A stretch of 64,000 nucleotides of DNA, from assembly GCF_006494535.1 (NCBI RefSeq), contig NZ_VHIQ01000001.1:684736-748735 (forward strand), given 5' to 3'. The first letter of the stretch is position 1. Every line of letters begins with the position of its first letter. The notes below the pieces were generated by a model. The model saw only the letters and a program-made list of their open reading frames with translations, did not search any database and was not told the origin of the DNA. Source of the DNA: Paucihalobacter ruber (GTDB taxonomy: Bacteria; Bacteroidota; Bacteroidia; Flavobacteriales; Flavobacteriaceae). This document shows, piece after piece, positions 23,396 to 31,075 of this stretch. The position numbers were made by a program, and so were the translations under genes.

Positions 23396-26050
23396 TTACT
23401 GTTTTATTATTTTTTCAGAATAAGTAAAGTTATCATTTGCAATTGAAATAATGTACATGCCAGGTTGTAAATGGCTCAAATCAATAGTGATACTATTCTC
23501 AAAAATGTTTGATTGCTTTTTTATAATTCGACCGTTTAAATCGTACAAACTAATGGTAGCATTGCTCAGCACATTTACACCACTAATCGTTAAATCTCCT
23601 GAAGTTGGATTTGGATAAATTTCAATAGACCGTTTTAAGATATCAGAGGTACTTAATGAGTTACAACTCGCCAAGGATTCAAGACTTGAAGGCGGCAAAG
23701 AAAAATCCTGAACCTGATCATCTCTTTCGGTTGAAAGACCTTGTGTTGCGTTAAAACCTAGACCTCTTTGTGCAAAAACCTCCCATATCATACATTGATC
23801 TTCTCCTCCGGTTAAAGCCAAATCGGCTGCTAAAAGCGCATCGCGACCATCAATAAATCCTGGCTGGCAAGGCTGGAGTTTTAATCCGTCTAGAACCAAC
23901 TGCATTACTTTATTATTTCCACCGTTGCCATTATATAAATCAGAATCAAAACCATATTTATCGATATAAGCCCAAGTTAAATCCCATAACATTGTAGCCC
24001 AAACAAAACCAACACCATGAGGGATGCTTAATGATGGATTATTGGTGGCATTGTAAGTAAAGCCGTTTACACCAGTGTCGGTAGAATATCTGGCCGGTCT
24101 AATGCCACTGCCGTTGATGTCTTGGCCTATCGAGTAAGTAGCAATACCTCTACCAGTCTGAGGTATATCGCTTGCTTTCATGGTTACCATTAGTCCAAAC
24201 CAATCAGACCAGCCTTCGCCCATTTGTTCATCGTTAAACAGGCAATTAACGGTAGACGGACCGGCGGTAAGCCTGTTAGAAATACCATGACCATACTCAT
24301 GTGCAATGATACCGTTATCAAAATCACCATCTTTTTGAAACGGCGGAGCAGCTACCAAAGACACATTAATATTTTGGCCATCAATCAAGGCATTGATGAG
24401 TTGTTCTCCTAATTCTTGATTAATCATAACTGATGGAATGTTAACCAAATTACCTGCAGCCCCTGGTCCCATTGTAATTGGTGCGTCGGGTACATTATTA
24501 ACCATAATTACCGCAATAGCGCCTTCGTTTTGTGCAGCAAACACCTTAGCACCAAACTCACATGAGCCTCGTCTAATGACCGCTATTTTACCTTTGAGAT
24601 CAGTTCCATTTAGAATAGCATCACATGCATCAAAAAAGTCGGTCGAGGCACCCGCGTTACTATCTATTACCAATGCAAGATCTGATGTTAAAGGATCTAT
24701 AGATAAAGGATTTCCAAACGAAGCCGCTATTCCGGGATATTCTCCCACAAAACTACTGTTATTGATAATAAGCGGATTGCCTTGCGGCCCGGATGCTGAC
24801 CATAAAAACATGGTCATTACAGGATTTTGACCATCTGGGGGTGTACCAAATGTGGCATTATTTAATCCGCTGCCATCTTGAGCATCAGCATAAACAAAGT
24901 CATTTTCAATACCACCACGACCGTAGTTATTTTGTTGAAAATTTCCGCTTTCCTCATCAAAACCGTAGTGGTAAAAAATGTCGTGCATCATGTTGTTGGT
25001 GTAAAACAAATTGGTGATGGCAGCATCTTCGTAAAAAGCCGGTGGCTGGTCAAGATTAAGTTCAAAATCAAAGTTTAAACTCGCTGTACCATCCGGTGAA
25101 TAACCAATTTGATTGGTCCCGGCTCTGTCTTCCATAGCCCAGACATTATTACCACGTGTGATGGTGTGTTCTGTTCCGGGTATACCATCAGTATCATGCC
25201 AACCAAATGGTGATGCTAAACCACTGGCAGGCTCGATTACAATTTGTCTATTGCCGTGTATCGGACTTTCAATGGGTAATGCAAAAACGTTATATCGTGA
25301 ATTATCGTTTGGTGAAAATGCTGAAGTTTTGCGCTCTAGATTAACCTCTTGAGTAATATGACTGGGAACATGCAAGTGTTCAAGGTGGTTATTATCTCCA
25401 AAATTACAAGTTAGAATATAGTCCTGAATGTCTACAATTTCACCTGTTACAGCATCAATTCTAACGGTCCACCAATTTTTACCCGAGACATCAAAAATGC
25501 TCAAATCCCAAACCAACCTTAATTCTGACTTACCTTTTGCAAAAAACATTAACTCAACCGGAATGTCAACTTGTGAAATATTTCCTTTAGTAAAAATATA
25601 TTTATTATCACGAGTTTCTTTTGGCACTATATTTTCCAATAAGGATAATCCTAAGCTTTGAGAGACCTTTTCAATTGCTAGAAAAGGGGTTAATACAGGA
25701 TTAATAGCATTTACCTTATTAGCTATATCAGGAATAAACCTGTTGGCATAATAAAAAACCTCATTATTCTTGATGGCCAAACTAGAAATTGCATTATAAA
25801 TTTTAATACCGCGATAGCGCTGATTTAAATACAAATGGGTGATACCTGTACTTTTCGAAAAAACTTGATTTTGTATGACAAGATCTTCATAATCTAATTT
25901 TTGTACTTTGTATTTAATCAGGTTTTCATCAAAATAACTTGTAACCACAGATTCAAATGAAGATTGAGATAGTGACACCTGAGCATTGTTTAAATTAAAA
26001 ACAAGACTGAACAGCACCAACAAACTAAGCGTTGGATAATTTAATTTCAT
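23396..26050 (-). CDS. Secreted M36 (fungalysin-like) metalloprotease with T9SS tail
   Basis: An 884-residue exported zinc protease. The signal peptide is 1-24 (ending L-N-N-A-Q), followed by an FTP-type propeptide (about 30-210). The M36 catalytic region carries H-E-Y-G-H (584-588) and G-E-G-W-S-D-W (third ligand Glu). A PA domain (about 420-565, K-I-A-V-I-R-R-G-S-C-E-F) is inserted ahead of the HEYGH helix. The C-terminal 75 residues, with Y-P-N-P-T-S-G-D-L and G-M-Y-I-I-S, are a type A T9SS sorting domain. Upstream in-frame codons to 26092 would spoil the signal peptide, so ATG 26050 is chosen. Confidence 0.92.
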   Translation of the reverse strand: MKLNYPTLSLLVLFSLVFNLNNAQVSLSQSSFESVVTSYFDENLIKYKVQKLDYEDLVIQNQVFSKSTGITHLYLNQRYRGIKIYNAISSLAIKNNEVFYYANRFIPDIANKVNAINPVLTPFLAIEKVSQSLGLSLLENIVPKETRDNKYIFTKGNISQVDIPVELMFFAKGKSELRLVWDLSIFDVSGKNWWTVRIDAVTGEIVDIQDYILTCNFGDNNHLEHLHVPSHITQEVNLERKTSAFSPNDNSRYNVFALPIESPIHGNRQIVIEPASGLASPFGWHDTDGIPGTEHTITRGNNVWAMEDRAGTNQIGYSPDGTASLNFDFELNLDQPPAFYEDAAITNLFYTNNMMHDIFYHYGFDEESGNFQQNNYGRGGIENDFVYADAQDGSGLNNATFGTPPDGQNPVMTMFLWSASGPQGNPLIINNSSFVGEYPGIAASFGNPLSIDPLTSDLALVIDSNAGASTDFFDACDAILNGTDLKGKIAVIRRGSCEFGAKVFAAQNEGAIAVIMVNNVPDAPITMGPGAAGNLVNIPSVMINQELGEQLINALIDGQNINVSLVAAPPFQKDGDFDNGIIAHEYGHGISNRLTAGPSTVNCLFNDEQMGEGWSDWFGLMVTMKASDIPQTGRGIATYSIGQDINGSGIRPARYSTDTGVNGFTYNATNNPSLSIPHGVGFVWATMLWDLTWAYIDKYGFDSDLYNGNGGNNKVMQLVLDGLKLQPCQPGFIDGRDALLAADLALTGGEDQCMIWEVFAQRGLGFNATQGLSTERDDQVQDFSLPPSSLESLASCNSLSTSDILKRSIEIYPNPTSGDLTISGVNVLSNATISLYDLNGRIIKKQSNIFENSITIDLSHLQPGMYIISIANDNFTYSEKIIKQ

Positions 26051-26161
26051 AAGGTAATTTTTCGTTTTCACAATGCACCATTGGCACAACAATGAAGCAA
26101 TTTACAAATATTTATAAAAATTGTGGTTTGTTATTTCTAATTTTACCAATTAAATCAACAT

Positions 26162-27937
26162 ATGACCTACAAATTTTTAAATAATATTAATTATCCAAAA
26201 GATTTAAAATCCCTTTCCGTAGCCAATCTTAAAGTCTTGGCAAGTGAGTTGAGACATTTCATCATTAATATTATTGCCACAAAAGAAGGTCATTTAGGAG
26301 CCAGCTTGGGTGTTACCGAGCTAAGTATTGCCTTACATTACGTTTTCAACACACCCGAAGATTTGTTGGTTTGGGATGTAGGTCATCAAGCGTATTGCCA
26401 CAAAATACTAACAGGCCGAAAAGATATTTTTCCAACAAACCGACAGTTAAACGGGATTAGCGGATTTCCGAAACGGGATGAAAGCGAATTCGACACCTTT
26501 GGTGTTGGTCACTCATCAACAGCCATATCTGCCGCTTTAGGAATGGCTATTGCATCGCAATTAAAAGGCGAAGTTAAAAAGCAACATATTGCGGTTGTTG
26601 GCGATGCTTCTATTGCCAGTGGTATGGCATTTGAAGGTTTAAATCACGCCGGTGTAACCAATTCAAATTTACTGGTAATTTTAAATGATAATGCCATTGG
26701 AATAGATCCTAGCGTTGGCGCATTGAAACAATACCTCACCAATGTAAAACAAGGCATTAAAACCCAAGATAACATTTTTGAAGCGCTGAATTTTGATTAC
26801 AGTGGACCCATTGACGGTCATGATTTAGACTTGTTAATTTTTGAACTATCAAGACTTAAAAATGTAAATGGCCCGAAACTTTTGCATGTCATCACCACCA
26901 AAGGCAAAGGTTTAAAACAAGCTGAAGAAGATCAGGTAAAATACCATGCTCCGGGAAAATTTAATGCCGAAACAGGAAACATAGAAGGCAAAACCAATGA
27001 AAATTTGCCGCCAAAATTTCAAGATGTATTTGGTTATACATTGGTAGAATTAGCAGAAAAAAACGATAAAATTATTGGAATTACCCCTGCAATGCCAACC
27101 GGAAGTTCTGTAAAATTTATGATGGAGGCGTTTCCAGAACGTGCATTTGATGTTGGTATAGCAGAGCAACACGCCGTAACCTTGGCTGCCGGCATGGCCA
27201 CGCAAGGGTTGGTACCGTTTTGTAATATCTATTCAACTTTTTTGCAGCGGGCTTATGATCAGGTTATTCATGATGTAGCACTTCAAAAATTACCGGTCAT
27301 ATTTTGTTTAGACCGCGCCGGATTAGTTGGCGAAGATGGTGCTACACACCACGGCGTTTTTGATTTGGCTTACCTCAACTGTATCCCTAATATGATAATC
27401 ATGGCGCCAAGAAACGAAATAGAATTACGCAACATTATGTACACAGCACAGCTTGGTTTAGATAGGCCCATTGCCATAAGGTATCCAAGAGGTCGCGGTT
27501 TTGTAACAGATTGGAAATGCCATTTTTCAAAAATACCTATCGGTACCGGCATTCAATTAAAAGAAGGTAATAAATTGGCGATTTTATCTTTAGGAACTAC
27601 CGCTCACGACGTTGAAAAAGCCATAAACAAGTGTGGTTCTCCAGAAGACATCGCACATTTTGATATGCGCTTTATGAAGCCATTAGACCAACACCAACTT
27701 CACCATATTTGCAAAAAATATCAGGATATCATTACAATTGAAGACGGTTGTTTAACAGGGGGTTTTGGAAGTTTAATTAAAACCTTCGCCTTAGACAACA
27801 AGTATAATGTTAACATTATTAGCATGGGAATTCCGGATGAGTTTATTGAGCACGGTAAAGTCGAAGAACTTAAAGCAATCGTTGCGATAAATCCTGAATC
27901 AATTACTGAAATGATTAATAAATTACTTAATCATTAG
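26162..27937 (+). CDS. dxs: 1-deoxy-D-xylulose-5-phosphate synthase
   Basis: A 591-residue thiamine-diphosphate enzyme joining pyruvate and glyceraldehyde-3-phosphate, the first step of the MEP isoprenoid pathway. It has G-H-L-G-A-S-L-G-V-T-E-L near the N-terminus, the ThDP motif G-D-A-S-I-A-S-G-M-A-F-E-G-L-N ending L-N-D-N-A-I-G-I, and the transketolase domain with D-V-G-I-A-E-Q-H-A-V-T and D-R-A-G-L-V-G-E-D-G-A-T-H-H-G. It is a little shorter than the E. coli enzyme (620). Its 3' end overlaps the convergent 55-codon gene by 11 bp. Confidence 0.93.
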   Translation: MTYKFLNNINYPKDLKSLSVANLKVLASELRHFIINIIATKEGHLGASLGVTELSIALHYVFNTPEDLLVWDVGHQAYCHKILTGRKDIFPTNRQLNGISGFPKRDESEFDTFGVGHSSTAISAALGMAIASQLKGEVKKQHIAVVGDASIASGMAFEGLNHAGVTNSNLLVILNDNAIGIDPSVGALKQYLTNVKQGIKTQDNIFEALNFDYSGPIDGHDLDLLIFELSRLKNVNGPKLLHVITTKGKGLKQAEEDQVKYHAPGKFNAETGNIEGKTNENLPPKFQDVFGYTLVELAEKNDKIIGITPAMPTGSSVKFMMEAFPERAFDVGIAEQHAVTLAAGMATQGLVPFCNIYSTFLQRAYDQVIHDVALQKLPVIFCLDRAGLVGEDGATHHGVFDLAYLNCIPNMIIMAPRNEIELRNIMYTAQLGLDRPIAIRYPRGRGFVTDWKCHFSKIPIGTGIQLKEGNKLAILSLGTTAHDVEKAINKCGSPEDIAHFDMRFMKPLDQHQLHHICKKYQDIITIEDGCLTGGFGSLIKTFALDNKYNVNIISMGIPDEFIEHGKVEELKAIVAINPESITEMINKLLNH

Positions 27938-28094
27938 AATCTAAAGTTGCCATTTCAGATTGTTGACCGTGTTGAAAAACTTTAGCGTTCTGGGGATTTC
28001 GAGGTTGGCCATTACGTGTAATGTCATCAATCATTAAAAACAATGCTACTGTAATGAAAATAATAACAAAGGCGCCTAAAATGTTCTTTTTCAT
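27927..28094 (-). CDS. 55-residue small membrane protein
   Basis: A short frame encodes a lysine-tagged hydrophobic helix (M-K-K-N-I-L-G-A-F-V-I-I-F-I-T-V-A-L-F-L-M, residues 1-21) and a polar tail (D-D-I-T-R-N-G-Q-P-R-N-P). It has its own promoter (TATATTTG at 28127-28120 with TTG 20 bp upstream), placing the start about 20 nt before the ATG. The N-terminus could be a membrane anchor or a signal peptide. No family is recognised. It overlaps the dxs end by 11 bp. Confidence 0.6.
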   Translation of the reverse strand: MKKNILGAFVIIFITVALFLMIDDITRNGQPRNPQNAKVFQHGQQSEMATLDSND

Positions 28095-28119
28095 GTTGGC
28101 TAGATTTGAGGTTAATGGT

Positions 28120-28150
28120 CAAATATAAAATTTGATTCGCTAAAATACAA
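28120..28150 (-). promoter_or_regulatory. Promoter of the 55-codon gene
   Basis: On the minus strand, TTG (28150-28148), then 20 bp, then TATATTTG (28127-28120): both Bacteroidota promoter boxes at ideal spacing. Confidence 0.65.
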
Positions 28151-28199
28151 ATTTTATCGATGAAATGCATATTTAAGTGAATTTTCAGTCAAAATATAA

Positions 28200-29546
28200 T
28201 TAAAGTATAATATCTCCGCTAAGTCTTCTGTATGCTAAAATAGCGTTGGTATCAGACAATTTCGAGATGTAACTGCAAACACTCATTAAATTAAAATAAA
28301 AATCATCGTCTTTAAATTGAACATGTTCAGGCAGACTTTTAAAAACAAGGTTATCGTAACTAGTGGAATTGGCTTTCATTTTATTTTCAACAGATGCTGT
28401 ATAAATATCTAATAAACCATTTAAAACTTTATAACCAGCCAATTCCTTGTTGACAACCTCTTTAGATTGGTAAATATTAGATACACTAATATTAATAATA
28501 TCTGTTATTTGCGCCAGATATTTGCTGTAATCTAGAAGCGACTTTGGTAATTCACCTTCAAGAATGCTTGGCTCATGCTTCATAAATAATTCGGCACATT
28601 CGTTTATTAGGGTGTTGATGGCCAAAGCTCTTAAATAACTTACGCGGTCTTGAACCGTTTTTAGTACAGCATACTTTTGCTTGTTGATAGAATCCCGCAC
28701 CAAATTGATTAAATATTCAAGTGCGTACTCTTCCTGAATTAATCCCAGATTAATTCCATCTTCAAAATCTATAATGGTGTAACAAATATCATCGGCAGCT
28801 TCGACCAAATAGGCCAGCGGATGCCTGCAATAACTTAGATCGTTTGATGTGGTTCTGCTCACTAGCCCAAGTTCCTCAGTAAGTTCTTTAAAATTGTTTA
28901 TTTCAGACTGAAACACTCCAAATTTTTTATCGCAAATATGTTTGGTGGGTTTCATGGGGAGCGATTCTTTCGGGTATTTAATAAAGGCGCCCAAAGTGGC
29001 ATAACTCAGTCTTAAACCGCCGTCTCTACCTGCTCTGCTTTCGGTTAAAATTTTAAATCCGTTGGCATTGCCTTCAAAAGTGCATAAATCCTGAAATTGT
29101 TTTGCGGTGAGATTATTTTTAAATCGGTTACCATTGCCAGACTTAAAAAATTCGCCAATGGCTTTTTCACCCGAGTGACCAAATGGCGGGTTACCAATAT
29201 CGTGTGCCAAAGCAGCAGTTGCCACGATGGCCCCAAAATCATTTACCTCATAACCGTGTATTTCCTTTAAATAAGGATATTTATATAGGATTTGTTGACC
29301 CACTTTTCGACCTAAAGAACGCGCCACCACACTAACTTCTAAACTGTGGGTTAGCCTTGTGTGCACAAAATCTGTTTTAGACATAGGTATCACCTGAGTT
29401 TTATCCTGCAGGCTTCTAAATTCTTTTGAAAAAACAATTCTGTCGTAATCAACTTCAAAACCCAGACGCGTTTCGTCTTGCTCTTTTCTCAGGCGTTTGT
29501 GTGTGTCTCCAAATCGTTTTAACGAAAGTAACTGCTCCCAAATCAT
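28200..29546 (-). CDS. dgt: dGTP triphosphohydrolase (HD domain)
   Basis: A 448-residue enzyme of the dGTPase family, releasing triphosphate from dGTP or other dNTPs. The HD metal site is visible as T-R-L-T-H-S-L-E-V-S and A-L-A-H-D-I-G-N-P-P-F-G-H-S-G-E. A further conserved block is R-H-P-L-A-Y-L-V-E-A-A-D-D-I-C-Y. The start M-I-W-E-Q-L-L-S-L-K-R-F-G-D is typical. It is transcribed alone on the minus strand. Confidence 0.93.
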   Translation of the reverse strand: MIWEQLLSLKRFGDTHKRLRKEQDETRLGFEVDYDRIVFSKEFRSLQDKTQVIPMSKTDFVHTRLTHSLEVSVVARSLGRKVGQQILYKYPYLKEIHGYEVNDFGAIVATAALAHDIGNPPFGHSGEKAIGEFFKSGNGNRFKNNLTAKQFQDLCTFEGNANGFKILTESRAGRDGGLRLSYATLGAFIKYPKESLPMKPTKHICDKKFGVFQSEINNFKELTEELGLVSRTTSNDLSYCRHPLAYLVEAADDICYTIIDFEDGINLGLIQEEYALEYLINLVRDSINKQKYAVLKTVQDRVSYLRALAINTLINECAELFMKHEPSILEGELPKSLLDYSKYLAQITDIINISVSNIYQSKEVVNKELAGYKVLNGLLDIYTASVENKMKANSTSYDNLVFKSLPEHVQFKDDDFYFNLMSVCSYISKLSDTNAILAYRRLSGDIIL

Positions 29547-29626
29547 AGTGTAAGTCTTAGTTGCGGCAAGATACTATTTTCAATGTTAAATTAATGTTTA
29601 GTTCCAGAAGAAAAATAAGGGTTTAG

Positions 29627-29704
29627 TTAACCTTATAATAACCTTTTTCTTACCGAGGTTTAACCGCCAGTTAACGCTCACTTTACAGTTTAGGAGTTTC
29701 TTTG
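29627..29704 (+). promoter_or_regulatory. Six-fold 11-bp phased repeat array and promoter
   Basis: Six 7-bp units start exactly 11 bp apart at 29627, 29638, 29649, 29660, 29671 and 29682: TTAACCT, ATAACCT, CTTACCG, TTAACCG, TTAACGC and TTTACAG. The last ends 8 bp before TTTCTTTG (29697-29704), a 7/8 match to the -7 box. Direct 7-bp repeats at one helical turn are how PhoB/OmpR-type regulators bind; phosphate control is a possibility. Confidence 0.6.
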
Positions 29705-29737
29705 CCACATTAATTTAAATGAACAAAATCAAACAAA

Positions 29738-30985
29738 ATGAAAACAATTAAAAACTTTTTTTTCTTCTTAACGGTGTCATTATTTGCATTTAATTGCAGT
29801 AGTGATGATGATAATAACGACAATGGCGGCGGTGGCGGTGGTGGCACTGATCCACAGTTGGTTCAAAAATTTGGCGCTATCACTACTAATGAAAGATGGA
29901 CTGCAGACAATATTTATGTATTAAATGGAAAAGTAGTAGTGGACGAAGGTGTAACTCTTACTATCGATGCCGGTACAATTATTAAAGGTGCACAAGGTCA
30001 AGGGTCTTTAGCCTCTGCTTTAGTGGTTGACCAAGGTGGTAAAGTTGAAGCCAATGGAACAGCTCAAGCACCAATTATCATGACTTCTACTTTAGATCAA
30101 ATTCAACCTGGCCAAATTAACTCACCTAATTTAACCATCAACGATACAGGTTTATGGGGTGGTTTAATTATATTAGGTCGTGCTCCAATTTCTGTGAGTG
30201 GAGATGTTGAGCAAGCTCAAATTGAAGGGATTCCTGCAACAGATCCATTTGGTCAATATGGTGGTACTATTGCAAATGATAACTCAGGAATTTATAGATA
30301 TATTTCAGTAAGACATGGTGGTATCACCATCGGTAATGATAACGAAATTAATGGTATCACAATGGGCGGTGTTGGTTCACAAACCATCATGGAAAACTTG
30401 GAAGTTGTCGCTAATCAAGATGACGGTTTTGAGTGGTTTGGTGGTACTGTTAACGGTAGTAATTTAATTACATATGGTCACGGTGATGATGGTTTTGATG
30501 CTGATCAAGCTTGGTCAGGTACTGTAACTAATGGTTTAGTAATTCAAACTGCTGAATCTGGTAGTGCTTTAGAATTAGATGGTCCTGAAGGATCTGCCGC
30601 TACTGAAGCTGGTTATACATTTAACAACATTACTTTAATTGGTGCGCCTTCAACAAATGCTTTTATTGCTGATTGTAGAGATGGTTTAATAGTCAATTTA
30701 AATAATGTACTAGTATACAACTTTGGTGCAGGATCAAAAGTTAGAATTTCAGGAGCTGATTCTCAAACTGAATTGGCAAATGACAGAATAGCTTTCTCTA
30801 ACTGGCAAGTAGTATTACCAAACGGTGTTGCCATTGGTGACTTAATTACCGGTGCATTGCCTGGTGACGAAGTAAAATTCACAAATAATGCCTCAAGTAT
30901 CGCTAATTCGGGAGCTGCCACTGTAGGTGCAAATGTTTCTGTATTTAATGCTTGGACCTTTGCCGATGTAAACGGTGCCTTTTAA
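29738..30985 (+). CDS. Surface lipoprotein with beta-helix-like fold, partner of the TonB receptor
   Basis: A 415-residue lipoprotein. The lipobox A-F-N-C (Cys20) is followed by S-S-D-D-D-N, the acidic signal that sends Bacteroidota lipoproteins to the cell surface, then a Gly-rich linker (about 29-37). The body has short beta repeats (V-V-V-D-E-G-V-T-L-T-I-D-A-G-T-I-I-K-G, D-D-G-F-E-W-F-G-G-T-V, D-D-G-F-D-A-D-Q) like a right-handed beta-helix with acidic, possibly calcium-binding turns. It precedes the TonB receptor by 90 bp and is preceded by the 11-bp repeat array. The ligand is unknown. Confidence 0.8.
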   Translation: MKTIKNFFFFLTVSLFAFNCSSDDDNNDNGGGGGGGTDPQLVQKFGAITTNERWTADNIYVLNGKVVVDEGVTLTIDAGTIIKGAQGQGSLASALVVDQGGKVEANGTAQAPIIMTSTLDQIQPGQINSPNLTINDTGLWGGLIILGRAPISVSGDVEQAQIEGIPATDPFGQYGGTIANDNSGIYRYISVRHGGITIGNDNEINGITMGGVGSQTIMENLEVVANQDDGFEWFGGTVNGSNLITYGHGDDGFDADQAWSGTVTNGLVIQTAESGSALELDGPEGSAATEAGYTFNNITLIGAPSTNAFIADCRDGLIVNLNNVLVYNFGAGSKVRISGADSQTELANDRIAFSNWQVVLPNGVAIGDLITGALPGDEVKFTNNASSIANSGAATVGANVSVFNAWTFADVNGAF

Positions 30986-31007
30986 ATTCTTTTAAAAACA
31001 TTATAAT

Positions 31008-31039
31008 AAAATGTCCATTGCTTAGGCTTTGGACATTTT
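31008..31039 (+). terminator. Hairpin between lipoprotein and receptor genes
   Basis: AAAATGTCC (31008-31016) pairs with GGACATTTT (31031-31039), followed by ATTCTTTTT. It could lower expression of the receptor relative to the lipoprotein, or stabilise the lipoprotein message. Confidence 0.6.
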
Positions 31040-31075
31040 ATTCTTTTTAAAACCTAACACTAATTAACGCACACA

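Noticed and set aside
24438-24830. 130-codon frame antisense to the M36 protease
   Set aside because: Lies wholly inside the protease gene, whose PA domain explains the sequence.
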